This document shows, one piece after another, positions 1 through 7,719 of a DNA stretch of 64,000 nucleotides; within the stretch, counting starts at the first letter, position 1, and each line of letters opens with the position of its first letter. The stretch is taken from assembly GCF_014854695.1 (NCBI RefSeq), contig NZ_CP027559.1, positions 56,168-120,167 on the forward strand, written 5' to 3'. This DNA comes from Rhodococcus rhodochrous (GTDB lineage: Bacteria > Actinomycetota > Actinomycetes > Mycobacteriales > Mycobacteriaceae). The notes beneath the pieces were generated by a model, which did not search any database, had not been told where the DNA came from, and saw only the letters and a list, made by a program, of their open reading frames with translations. The position numbers and the translations under genes were made by a program.

Positions 1-299
1 ATCAAGCAGATCTTCTCGCGGGTCTGCTCATCGATCGTCTTCGGTCGTCCCCCTTTCCATTTTGGGTGCAACGCCTCGAATCCCTGCTCGTTGAACGCGT
101 GGATGACATCGCGGACGTAGTCGTCGCTGACCTGGATCAACGAGGTGATGTCCTTGACGGTCTGGCCTTGCGCGGACATCAGCACCACGATGGCGCGGCG
201 GAGTTTGATCGGGTCCTTGGCGGTGCGGCTGATCTTCTGCAGCCGCCGGCCTTCCTCCATGGTCAACGATCGAACGAACACGCTCGGTTTGCGTGCCAC
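1..299 (-). CDS. IS630-like transposase, N-terminal part (runs off the window)
   Basis: The frame opens at a GTG at 299 behind a GGAGG-type ribosome site on the minus strand and runs off the left edge, so only about 99 residues are visible. They form the helix-turn-helix region typical of IS630/Tc1-like transposases: a basic start, a segment reading KLRRAIVVLMSAQGQTVKDI, then a second helical unit ending KGGRPKTIDEQTREKI. The DDE catalytic domain would lie outside the window. The call rests on the N-terminal pattern only; a related IS with the same helix-turn-helix is possible. It cannot be told whether the gene is intact. Confidence 0.7.
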   Translation of the reverse strand, partial: MARKPSVFVRSLTMEEGRRLQKISRTAKDPIKLRRAIVVLMSAQGQTVKDITSLIQVSDDYVRDVIHAFNEQGFEALHPKWKGGRPKTIDEQTREKICL

Positions 300-719
300 G
301 ACTACCTCCTTGTCTCGACTCGGAGACAGTCTGCCGTGGACGTGTCGGTCAGCCGCGGATTACCCGGTCAACAATCCGAGACGAGCCACTAGCAAGGGCG
401 AGGGGCACCGTCCGCCGGCCGCGGGAGCATACGTTTGCCGGCCCCGAGACCAACGAGGCCAAAATCCGACTGCCACACCGACCCTTGAGCACACTGCTCG
501 TCGACACCCGAGACGACCCGAAGGGGGTCCGGGGGCGAATCGCCCCTGGTCAACGCCGCAAATGCGACTCGGCGCACCCAACCGGGGACGATTCCCGAGT
601 TCGATACGCCGAGGTGAGACTGTCAGGCATCAGACGTGGGCATTTTTTGATGTCGGTCTGATCTCTTGTTGATTCAGATTTGAAGCTGAAAAGTTGCTTT
701 TTCGATGACCTTGTGATGC
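300..719. other. Non-coding stretch between IS630-like gene and DUF2637 gene
   Basis: No convincing gene. It holds the 70-bp repeat (390-459) that recurs at 39834-39904, and a GC-rich near-perfect palindrome at 532-546 (GGGGCGA, one base, TCGCCCC). Near 665-705 the sequence turns AT-rich and carries short weak inverted repeats that might end the leftward transcript of the DUF2637 gene; the stems are too short to call a terminator. Confidence 0.5.
390..459 (+). repeat. 70-bp direct repeat, copy A
   Basis: This sequence recurs in the same orientation at 39834-39904. The two copies differ by a few substitutions and one extra G and share the central CACCGTCCGCCGGCCGCGGG and the tail GAGACCAACGAGGC. 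Both lie in non-coding DNA upstream of a leftward gene, and a GC-rich hairpin is close to each. A duplicated cis-acting site (transfer origin, replication or partition site, recombination site) is the simplest reading; which one cannot be decided from sequence alone. Confidence 0.75.
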
Positions 720-1592
720 TCAGATGGGGACGGAGGTGTCGGCCTCGGAGAGCCATCGGTAGACGGTGGCGACGGAGCGGTCGACTTCTTGGGCGATGAC
801 GGGCACGTCCACTCCGGCCTGACGTCGAGTCAGTGCCCATTCGCGACGTTCCTCGTGGGAGTGGAAGGTCGGGATGGGGGTGGCGTCGAGGTGCGCGCCG
901 GGTAGGTGGGGCAGTGGCACCTCGAGCTGTCGAGTGAGAGCGTCAGCGGTCGCGGTGCGAGTCGGTTGCGCGGCTGGGGTCTCGTTCGCAGTCCCGGCTG
1001 CGGCACGGTTCTCAGTGATGGTCGTGACGTGAGTCTTGGATGCGGTCGCGTTCTCGTTCGCGGTCTCACGGAGCGGCTGTGTCGCGGGCACGGATTCGAT
1101 GTGAGTCTCGGCGGGGCTCTCGGTGGGTGCAGCGGTGCGACGGCCGAGAACGGTCAGCGCGTGGGTGGAGGCGAGCAGCGAGATCGGCGGGAGTGTTGCG
1201 ATCACTGCGGCGAGAACGGAGTTGAAGCCGGGGGTCGTGGTGAGAACGGCGTGGATCGCGTTTCCTGCGATCGAGACGGTGGCGGCTCCGATGAGAATCT
1301 TCCAGAAGAATCGTCGCGCCCGGTGGTCGTGACGTCGGGAGACGACTCCCATCGTTGCTTGCAGGATCGTTCCGTCGACGATGACGGGGAACAGGAAGGC
1401 GATCTCTCTCGGTTGGCCGGCCTGGATGCACAGGTCTCGCAGTGCGAGGAAGCTGAGAATGAACGCGGCCGCGCCGATTCCTACGGTGATGGTCACGCCT
1501 GCGAACCACATGGATCCGCTGACGGGTGTTGTGTTGGCGGGCTCCGAGTTCTTCTCGTTCTTATGGCGCTTCGTCGCTTTCATGGTGTCCAT
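720..1592 (-). CDS. DUF2637-family membrane protein with C-terminal helix-turn-helix
   Basis: 290 residues. Four hydrophobic segments (about 28-51, 64-85, 95-117, 125-148) form the membrane part found in DUF2637 proteins, which are common on actinobacterial conjugative plasmids and integrative elements and are linked to plasmid spread. A low-complexity Ala/Thr/Pro/Glu linker (about 150-235) follows, and residues 245-285 look like a helix-turn-helix (EVDRSVATVYRWLSE). A membrane-anchored DNA-binding protein is therefore likely. The ATG at 1592 has no clear ribosome site, and an inverted repeat lies about 20 bases upstream, suggesting local control. The exact role is unknown. Confidence 0.75.
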   Translation of the reverse strand: MDTMKATKRHKNEKNSEPANTTPVSGSMWFAGVTITVGIGAAAFILSFLALRDLCIQAGQPREIAFLFPVIVDGTILQATMGVVSRRHDHRARRFFWKILIGAATVSIAGNAIHAVLTTTPGFNSVLAAVIATLPPISLLASTHALTVLGRRTAAPTESPAETHIESVPATQPLRETANENATASKTHVTTITENRAAAGTANETPAAQPTRTATADALTRQLEVPLPHLPGAHLDATPIPTFHSHEERREWALTRRQAGVDVPVIAQEVDRSVATVYRWLSEADTSVPI

Positions 1593-1613
1593 AATAACAA
1601 TGGAAACTATGAA

Positions 1614-1632
1614 ATGAGAAGTGGTTTCTCAT
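1614..1632. promoter_or_regulatory. Inverted repeat upstream of DUF2637 gene (candidate operator)
   Basis: ATGAGAA (1614-1620) and TTCTCAT (1626-1632) are exact inverted repeats separated by five bases, about 20 bases before the start of the leftward DUF2637 gene in an unusually AT-rich patch. Position and symmetry fit a repressor-binding site; the regulator is not identified. Confidence 0.4.
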
Positions 1633-2483
1633 GTGAGAGTTGCAGGTCACGTCTTCATTCTCAGGACAGCGCGGTTAGCGCGATTGGTCTCGTTCTCACG
1701 AGTTCGAGGGAGTCGGAGAGCTCTGTGCGGTGGGTCTGCGACAGCACGCTGAGGAAGGGTCCATTGGTACTGCCAGATGCGGACGTCAGGTTCCGAAGAA
1801 CAGCGAGGCCGGTGTCTACTGCCATGGCGACGGCAGCACAAAGTCACCAACTCCTCGAAAGGCGGGCGCTGGAGCCAGGAGAAGCCCCCGCAGGGGCGAT
1901 CAGTGCTCACCGACCATGTAACAGTTGAGCACCCCTGCGCACGGTGAGTTCGTCGGATCGATTTCGACTCCCGATTCGGTCGCGGTCAACGCGAATGCCC
2001 CTGACGTCCGCACCTCTGACCGGCGTAGCCGCAGCGTCAGGAGATGCGGAAGGTTTCACAGATACGGCCAACCACAAGGCAGGGGTCCCAGGAAACCTCT
2101 ACGACCGCTGACGTTGCTCGGCGAACGACACCGCAATTGGTCCGGATCGCCCACCCGACTCGATCATTCCTGCAACTTGCTCCGCTATCGCTGCGACCGG
2201 TAGGGATGTGTGGTTATATACCGACGGGAGGAAAATTCTTTACCATCGGGAGGGGATTCAAGCAATGACGGCGCAGGTTCCAGCCACTCTGTAGGCGTAA
2301 ATCAGATTGCTGAAGCGGGAGATGATTGGTCATCCCGCCTCGGATTCCTGCGGGTCGATACCGTCAATTGTGCAGTATTCAAGTACGCGCCTGTCTCGAA
2401 TTTCGAGTCCGTTTCTAAAAAGTCCTCCGAATGGGATGCAGGATTCGTTGCCGACGGGCAGCACGCATAACGAGGGGAATGAA
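1633..2483. other. Long non-coding stretch, no gene seen
   Basis: About 850 bases with no frame showing actinobacterial codon bias, a ribosome site and a recognisable product. Short open frames exist but look random. The last 250 bases are lower in GC, like the secreted-protein gene that follows, and probably contain its promoter. No strong hairpin or repeat was found. Confidence 0.45.
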
Positions 2484-3038
2484 GTGCGAAGCTTATATCG
2501 GAGAATGGTCGTTTTCGCTGCTGCGGCAACAGCAGTCATGAGCTTAGCTTTCGCTGCACCGGCCTCCGCGGAGGAGGTAACCGGCGTACAAGTGGACGCG
2601 CCGATAATGATGGCGGGGCCAAACGGTGAGCTTATCCCAGTCCCTGACGCCGAAGTTCAGCACGGCCCAGTTATCCGGCCGCAGAGTTGGACCAACTGCG
2701 ACAGATATGAAACTCTTTTCCTCGGAGCGCGGCATGCCTGTTTCAACATCAACGGGTCCGGGTTGTGGGCGAATTCCCAGTCGGTATGGTTTGACGCATC
2801 GCGCACCGGAAACGACCCGTACACCTACGTCAACGCTCGGTTCAACGTTGATCGACCCAACGGAATGTACTTCTGGGGAACAAACGGCGGCGCAGTGAAC
2901 ATCATGAATGGATACGCAGTCACCGTTCCGATCAACAACTTCATCGAAGCCGGCACCTGGTGCATGCGTTACCAGTTGCAGCGCACCAACGGCGTGTGGG
3001 AAGGCTGGAGGCAGACATGTGGGCCAGTGTGGGCTTAA
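2484..3038 (+). CDS. Secreted protein of unknown function
   Basis: 184 residues. The GTG at 2484 is chosen because a CGAGGGGA ribosome site lies 5-12 bases before it and translation from it gives a classical signal peptide: short basic start, hydrophobic core, and an APASAEE cleavage region near residue 30. The mature part is rich in aromatic residues, Asn and Gly and has four cysteines (NCDRYE, HACFN, TWCMR, QTCGP), consistent with a disulphide-stabilised beta protein. I do not recognise the family. GC content is lower than in neighbours, suggesting separate acquisition. The stop overlaps the stop of the convergent membrane-protein gene. Confidence 0.65.
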   Translation: MRSLYRRMVVFAAAATAVMSLAFAAPASAEEVTGVQVDAPIMMAGPNGELIPVPDAEVQHGPVIRPQSWTNCDRYETLFLGARHACFNINGSGLWANSQSVWFDASRTGNDPYTYVNARFNVDRPNGMYFWGTNGGAVNIMNGYAVTVPINNFIEAGTWCMRYQLQRTNGVWEGWRQTCGPVWA

Positions 3039-3628
3039 CCACTGGCAACTGTCTCGCTACGCGAGTGCGACTGGTCACGGACAATAGTCGACCCGTTCCA
3101 CTGCAGTGCTACCGCGGCCAGTACGCCGATGATGATCCCTACAGAAGGTAAGGTCAACCAGATCCAAGGGACCTCAAGTTGAGGAGGAAACCCTGTACGT
3201 TCTGCGATTTCAGGACCTACAAAAACTGTGGGGGGCGACCATTGGAGGGTCGCGGCGGAAACTAGCCCGGTAACGAGGCCTAGTGCGCCGCACAGCAACC
3301 AGGTAAGGGTCGTTGTGCGGCGCCCCTCGTTAGCTACATTCCGTACCCCGATTCGGCTCAGAACAGTACCGACGAGGAACCCCAAGATCAAGCCTGTGAC
3401 AGGAAAAGTGAGCCATGCGGGTACCAAAGGGATAAAAGCTGGATCAGATACACGGATGCTGAATTCCATTTGCGTCCTGGCGCCTTCTTGGGAGAAGGAT
3501 AATTCCCCGTATCGCGGTGGAGTTACGAAGCGCCAAACGGCTAGCGCAAATATTCCCGTTAACAGACCCCAGATCACTGTGAACATGTGAATGCTGGAGG
3601 AACTACGTGCATTCATTTCGATAATCAC
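3035..3628 (-). CDS. Four-TM membrane protein of unknown function
   Basis: 197 residues with four predicted membrane segments (about 17-33, 66-90, 108-128, 153-172), a short basic cytoplasmic loop around 92-105 and a polar C-terminal tail. No enzymatic motif is visible and the family is not recognised. It is convergent with the secreted-protein gene; the two stop codons overlap and both genes share a lower GC content, so they may have arrived together. A protective partner for the secreted protein is possible but is speculation. Confidence 0.55.
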   Translation of the reverse strand: MIIEMNARSSSSIHMFTVIWGLLTGIFALAVWRFVTPPRYGELSFSQEGARTQMEFSIRVSDPAFIPLVPAWLTFPVTGLILGFLVGTVLSRIGVRNVANEGRRTTTLTWLLCGALGLVTGLVSAATLQWSPPTVFVGPEIAERTGFPPQLEVPWIWLTLPSVGIIIGVLAAVALQWNGSTIVRDQSHSRSETVASG

Positions 3629-4035
3629 CCCGTTGCAGCCGCGAAGCGGTGTGAAGTCACCCTGTCACGCATTATTCTAGGGCACCCGCATAAGGGGGTG
3701 CATGCCCTGGTGCTGATCTTCCGCATCGAGTGAGAGTGTCAGCGCATGACCGCCGCCTTAAGATTTCTTTACTTTCGCCACTTTCCCCTCTCTCGATCGC
3801 ACCGATCTGCTTGTCGTCCGAGAGGTCGATTGTGAACCAGGGGCCTCTCCGGATCCTGACACACCCTCAATGCGGATCGACGTCGATACGTACAGGAACC
3901 GAGCGTGCCACGACGGCCCTCGCTGCGATCCATCTACAACGAATGAGCCTGGGTATGTCAGACCAGAAATCCGGATCGTCGCAGTTGGTGGAACTGCTCA
4001 CTGTGGAGGATGGGGAGTGGTGCGACTGATGAGTC
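3629..4035. other. Non-coding stretch with hairpin near 3680-3705
   Basis: No supported gene. An imperfect hairpin (GCACCC at 3682-3687 pairing with GGGTGC at 3696-3701, extendable across a bulge) lies upstream of the membrane-protein gene. The rest shows nothing recognisable. Confidence 0.4.
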
Positions 4036-4293
4036 TCAGGTGCGGTTCCAGCGGCCGACGCCGGTCTGGGCGGTGGACTTGACTTCCCCGGTGGCCGGAG
4101 CGTCCCAGCTGTGGCCGTTGTTGTGTTCGGCTTCGAGTCGCTCGATTGTCTCTAGGACGGCGGTCTCGAGGAATTCGCTGAAGGTACTCGGCGGGAGGAC
4201 TGTGCGGGTGCCGAGGTAGGCAGCGCGAATGCGTTCGGCCTGGTCGGTGTGGAACCCGAGTTTGGGCCGGGGAGTGCGTGACGCCTCGCTCAT
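4036..4293 (-). CDS. ParB-like ribbon-helix-helix centromere-binding protein (copy 1)
   Basis: 85 residues. The core reads RIRAAYLGTRTVLPPSTFSE followed by FLETAVLETIERLEAEHNNG, which matches the C-terminal ribbon-helix-helix domain of actinobacterial plasmid ParB proteins of the pCXC100 type. Such proteins bind centromere repeats and often repress their own operon. It begins with an ATGA overlap on the stop of the upstream paralogue (4290-4571), so the two are translationally coupled. No ParA gene is adjacent; the only ParA-like ATPase in the window is at 18.5 kb in the transfer operon. Identification is by pattern; a plain RHH regulator is the alternative. Confidence 0.65.
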   Translation of the reverse strand: MSEASRTPRPKLGFHTDQAERIRAAYLGTRTVLPPSTFSEFLETAVLETIERLEAEHNNGHSWDAPATGEVKSTAQTGVGRWNRT

Positions 4294-4571
4294 TGCTGGT
4301 CCTGTTCTCCTGGGCGGCCCGGGGCGTTGCGTCCGACGCCGGTCTGGGAGAGGGATTTGAGTTCGCTGCGGCTTGGGGTTCGCCAGGGCCGGCCTTCGTT
4401 GTGTTCGGCTTCGAGGCGTTCGGTGGCCTCGACCAGCAGGGCGGTGATGAACTCGCTGAGGGTGGCCGGGGGCAGGATGGCGCGGGTGCCGACGTAGGCG
4501 GCGCGAATCCGGTCGGCGTCGGATTCGCTGATGTCGAAGGCCATGCGCTTCTTCCCGGTCATGGTTCTCAT
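4290..4571 (-). CDS. ParB-like ribbon-helix-helix centromere-binding protein (copy 2)
   Basis: 93 residues from the ATG at 4571 (4562 or 4617 are alternative starts; none has a clear ribosome site). The RHH core, ESDADRIRAAYVGTRAILPP then TLSEFITALLVEATERLEAE, is strongly similar to the downstream gene at 4036-4293, so this is a tandem duplication that has diverged. The promoter side faces the iteron pair at 4656-4718 and the divergent repA gene, an arrangement fitting a protein that binds the iterons for partition, copy control or both. Paralogous RHH proteins could form heterodimers; that is inference. Confidence 0.65.
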   Translation of the reverse strand: MRTMTGKKRMAFDISESDADRIRAAYVGTRAILPPATLSEFITALLVEATERLEAEHNEGRPWRTPSRSELKSLSQTGVGRNAPGRPGEQDQQ

Positions 4572-4655
4572 CGTAACTTCGGTACGTGCGTCGTCGACTC
4601 TGCCACGAATGGACATGGTCACGGATTCGGAAGGAGTGGGCAGTGCGGATACCTG

Positions 4656-4718
4656 ATATGGCTTGGCATGGCCTACCCGAATAATCTCTGTATATGGCTC
4701 GGCGTGTCCTACCCGAAT
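4656..4718 (+). repeat. Two 27-bp iterons (candidate origin or centromere)
   Basis: Two direct repeats at 4656-4682 and 4692-4718 share ATATGGCT-GGC-TG-CCTACCCGAAT with only three mismatches, spaced 36 bp start to start, so the repeats lie on nearly the same helical face (about 3.4 turns). They sit between divergent parB-like genes and repA. Iterons here could be the RepA/RepB origin, the ParB centromere, or a shared operator. pAL5000-type origins are known to lie next to repA-repB. Confidence 0.7.
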
Positions 4719-4748
4719 ACTCGATCTTGGTAGTGCACAGTACTCGGC

Positions 4749-5636
4749 ATGGAAACGGCGGGGGAGTCCCTTCTCACTGACGAGCAGTGGGGAAACGAGG
4801 TGCTCCTGCCGCATCGGCCGTTCGCGACGAACCAACTCGAGCACGGTCAGTACCGAATGAGCCGTGACCAGGCATTGATGATGCGCTACATCCAGCACTC
4901 TCCCCACGCGTTGCTCGGATCGATCGTCATCGACTGTGACCACCCCGATGCGGCGATGCGGGCGTTCGAGAAACCGTCGGATCATCCGACGCCGAGCTGG
5001 GTCGCGCAATCTCCCTCCGGGCGGGCGCACCTGGGTTGGTGGCTGGGCGATCATCGAGTCTGCCGTACCGACTCGGCACGGTTGACTCCGCTGCGCTACG
5101 CCCATCGCATCGAGCGAGGTCTGTGTATCTCTGTCGGTGGGGACTTCTCCTACGGTGGGCAGCTGACCAAGAACCCGATCCACCCTGAATGGGAAACCAT
5201 TTACGGTCCAGCGGATCCCTACTCGTTGCGGGATCTGGCGACCATCTACACACCTCGTCAGGCCCCGCGCCGGCCCGACCGCTCCGTGGGTCTGGGCCGC
5301 AATGTGACGATGTTCGACACTGCCCGTAAGTGGGCGTACCCACAGTGGTGGCACCATCGTCATGACACCGTCGATCAGTGGCTTCAACTGGTTCTTCAGC
5401 GTTGTCACGGAATCAACAGCGAGTTCGCCGACCCTCTTCCTTTCATCGAGGTCCGTGCCACGGCGTACTCCATAGGCAAGTGGATCTGGCGTAACTTCGA
5501 CGAGGGGACGTTCCGGGCGCGCCAGGCAACACGTGGCAGCAAGGGTGGCAAGGTCATGAGCTCCGCGAAACGGGAAGCAAACAGGAAGCGGGCCACTAAG
5601 TTCGATTTGGCGACAGCATTGGAGTTTGCGCAATGA
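4749..5636 (+). CDS. repA: Plasmid replication initiator RepA, pAL5000 type
   Basis: 295 residues, normal for this theta-replicating ColE2/pAL5000 family. The N-terminal half carries the replicase-family signature (HRPFATNQLEHGQYRMSRDQ, then an ALLGSIVIDCDHPDA strand and SPSGRAHLGWWL), and the C-terminal half contains the PriCT-like region (AYSIGKWIWRNFD). RepA acts as primase/initiator at the plasmid origin. The ATG at 4749 is kept because conserved residues begin within 20 codons, although no good ribosome site precedes it. repB overlaps the stop by 4 bp. Iterons and parB-like genes lie directly upstream. Confidence 0.88.
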   Translation: METAGESLLTDEQWGNEVLLPHRPFATNQLEHGQYRMSRDQALMMRYIQHSPHALLGSIVIDCDHPDAAMRAFEKPSDHPTPSWVAQSPSGRAHLGWWLGDHRVCRTDSARLTPLRYAHRIERGLCISVGGDFSYGGQLTKNPIHPEWETIYGPADPYSLRDLATIYTPRQAPRRPDRSVGLGRNVTMFDTARKWAYPQWWHHRHDTVDQWLQLVLQRCHGINSEFADPLPFIEVRATAYSIGKWIWRNFDEGTFRARQATRGSKGGKVMSSAKREANRKRATKFDLATALEFAQ

Positions 5637-5896
5637 GTGGCAGCGCCCAGGCACAACAACGTCGGTCGATCACTGCAAAGGAACTGGCACGCCGGCTCGG
5701 CTCGTCGGAGCGCACTGCACGTCGTCTGATTGCTGAGCCCCGAGACCAATTCCTCGAACGCGCAGAACGTCGACGCAAGCAGGTGGTCGAACTTCGCGAG
5801 CAGGGGATGAAGTACCGCGAGATCGCCGAGGAACTGGAGATGTCGACCGGAGCGGTGGGTCGGATATTGCATGATGCCCGCAGGCTCGAGGGGTAG
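5633..5896 (+). CDS. repB: Replication accessory protein RepB, pAL5000 type
   Basis: 87 residues, translationally coupled to repA by an ATGA overlap. Two helix-turn-helix-like segments are visible: TAKELARRLGSSERTARRLI (about 15-34) and MKYREIAEELEMSTGAVGRI (about 60-80). In pAL5000-type plasmids the small RepB binds the origin beside RepA and is needed for initiation, resembling the DNA-binding part of sigma factors. Length, order and overlap all match that family. Confidence 0.85.
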   Translation: MSGSAQAQQRRSITAKELARRLGSSERTARRLIAEPRDQFLERAERRRKQVVELREQGMKYREIAEELEMSTGAVGRILHDARRLEG

Positions 5897-5966
5897 GAGT
5901 GGCTTCCGCGTGAAACGATTCGATTCCTCTTCGCCGCTGTGGTGCTGACCGGAGCGAGCATTTCGT

Positions 5967-7250
5967 TCAGTAGTGGTTCCGGTCGAAGCGGTTCCCGCGG
6001 GTCTGGGTGCGCATGCTCGAGCGCTGGAACAGTATCTTCCGGATCTCGGCGAGAGCGGTGGCACGGGTGTCGTCGCTGGCCGGAGGATGAGCAGCACGCC
6101 GGTCGAGTTCGGCGCGACGTTCGGCTGCGCGGTGGTCTTGGATCTCGGTGCGGTGTTCGGTGGGGGTAGGCCCTGACCACACGTCGGCAAGGGCACGGAG
6201 TTGCCAGCGCAGGAAGGCGGTCGGGGATGTTAGGTGTGGGAGGGTGCGGTCGCGGCGGAACTCGGTGATCTGGTCGGCGATGTCGTCGCCGGTCCATCGG
6301 GTGGTGTCGATGCCTGCGGCGGTCAGGGCGTCGGCGATCGCTCCAACGTGGTGATGGGTGGTTCCGGGGACGTAGTGGCCATTTCGGTTCACGCCGCGGT
6401 ATTCGGGCATCGTGGGACCGAGTCGGTCGGCCAGTCGCGCTGCGGCGATCTGAGCGTGTAGGGGTCGTGGGCCGCCCGGGTTTTTCGTCGAAGCCCGGGC
6501 GCGGCGCGTAGCGCGCGCGTTGGTGATTATTTGAGAACGAGAGATACCTGTAGAACCCAAAGGGTTCTCCGGTAGATCCGCATGATTCGGAAACTGGGGA
6601 TAAACAGAAGAGTCGGCAGTGAACTTGCTGGTCAAGGCCCACACGGAAGCTGCGCGGAGTTGCTTTCCGCCATGGGTGAGGCTGGCTTCGACGCGTTCGG
6701 CGATGGTGAGGTAGCGGCCACGGACGAGTTCGACGGCGGCTCCGATGCGGCGAAGGATCTGGCGGGCTCGGTCGAGGACGTCGGTGCTGATGCCGGCGTA
6801 TTCGGCGAGGGTGTCGCGGGCGGCGGTGAGGCTGCGGCCGGTGGATTCGTCGGCGTAAGCGGCGTGAGCGTTGGCGGCGGCGATGAACTTGTCCGGGGCG
6901 ATGCGGTGCTCGTGGCAGATCTTGATGCCGGTCTCGCTGCGGACGAAGGTGATGATCTGGCGCATCCAGCCCGCGCGGGAGTCCCAGACGGGGATGGGGG
7001 AGTAGGCACCATCGGCTACGCGGAGGTTGTAGCTGCCGCGACGGCGACCACGGCGGGTCTGGGGAGCGGCGCGGCCGGGACCTCGACGGTTGTCGCGGGC
7101 GGTGTGTGCGCTCCGTTGTGGGCGACACGCGGGAATGTGATTTAAGACGGAAGTTGGCCCAAACGAGCAGCGCTCGCTAATATGCATAACGAAGGCTTTC
7201 TGGAGAGAAAGTTCGAGTGCCCGAGGAGTTTGGCGACTTTGCTCGGTCAC
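5967..7250 (-). CDS. Winged-helix plasmid maintenance/replication-associated protein
   Basis: 427 residues from a GTG at 7250 (an ATG at 7184 would shorten it by 22). After a basic, disordered N-terminus (to about 75) comes a globular region with a winged-helix pattern: SLTAARDTLAEYAGISTDVL, a recognition helix, then a wing ending GRYLTIAERVEAS. The C-terminal third (LTAAGIDTTRWTGDDIADQI and following) resembles proteins next to replication genes on rhodococcal plasmids. Convergent with repA-repB. A replication or partition role is inferred from position; no catalytic motif is visible. Confidence 0.6.
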   Translation of the reverse strand: MTEQSRQTPRALELSLQKAFVMHISERCSFGPTSVLNHIPACRPQRSAHTARDNRRGPGRAAPQTRRGRRRGSYNLRVADGAYSPIPVWDSRAGWMRQIITFVRSETGIKICHEHRIAPDKFIAAANAHAAYADESTGRSLTAARDTLAEYAGISTDVLDRARQILRRIGAAVELVRGRYLTIAERVEASLTHGGKQLRAASVWALTSKFTADSSVYPQFPNHADLPENPLGSTGISRSQIITNARATRRARASTKNPGGPRPLHAQIAAARLADRLGPTMPEYRGVNRNGHYVPGTTHHHVGAIADALTAAGIDTTRWTGDDIADQITEFRRDRTLPHLTSPTAFLRWQLRALADVWSGPTPTEHRTEIQDHRAAERRAELDRRAAHPPASDDTRATALAEIRKILFQRSSMRTQTRGNRFDRNHY

Positions 7251-7266
7251 ATATTCGGTTTGGAAG

Positions 7267-7291
7267 ACCCCTCGCTTGGCAGGCGGGGGGT
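7267..7291. terminator. GC-rich hairpin followed by TTTT
   Basis: ACCCC-TCGC pairs with GGCGGGGGGT around a short loop, followed on the plus strand by a T run at 7291-7294. It lies between the stop of the small RHH gene (leftward, 7346) and the start of the winged-helix gene (7250). It may end the RHH transcript and insulate the next gene; the T run is on the other strand, so direction is uncertain. Confidence 0.4.
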
Positions 7292-7345
7292 TTTCTGCAT
7301 CTGAGGGCGGGCTAGTTGGCGGCTAGCGGCCCTCTCTGGTGGCGT

Positions 7346-7531
7346 TTACACGGTCACCGCCTTGATCTCGCGGGCAAGGTCCGGTCGACCGGCTTGGAGT
7401 GCGAGCAGGTCGGCGACGTATTGGGACAGCGCGACCTTGGCGTCCTTGGCATCGTTGCGGAGCTGTTCGTGCAGCTCAGCGGGGATGCGTAGAGTCATCG
7501 CGGCGCGGTCGCCTTTATGCGGCTGTGCCAT
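7346..7531 (-). CDS. Small ribbon-helix-helix protein (HicB/Arc-like)
   Basis: 61 residues from the ATG at 7531, chosen because a GGGGG ribosome site lies 8 bases before it. MTLRIPAELHEQLRNDAKDA followed by ALSQYVADLLALQAGRPDL is a clear RHH/Arc-type DNA-binding fold as found in antitoxins and plasmid copy or transfer regulators. No toxin partner is adjacent: the next leftward gene is the winged-helix protein. Probably a small regulator of the maintenance module. Confidence 0.6.
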   Translation of the reverse strand: MAQPHKGDRAAMTLRIPAELHEQLRNDAKDAKVALSQYVADLLALQAGRPDLAREIKAVTV

Positions 7532-7719
7532 GCGTAAACCCCCGTTCTTCAAGATCGGCCCGTTGAATCTGACTCAGGTTAGCGGCTGCGAGCGCGGATG
7601 TCAGTTACCTCCGTACATCGGCGTGGCGCGTGTCGACTAGTGGGACGGCAGTCAGGGAGCCCTTGAGCGGTGGGAGGCGGCGGTGTGCCTCTCGCCGGCG
7701 GTGGGGCACACTCTCACGA

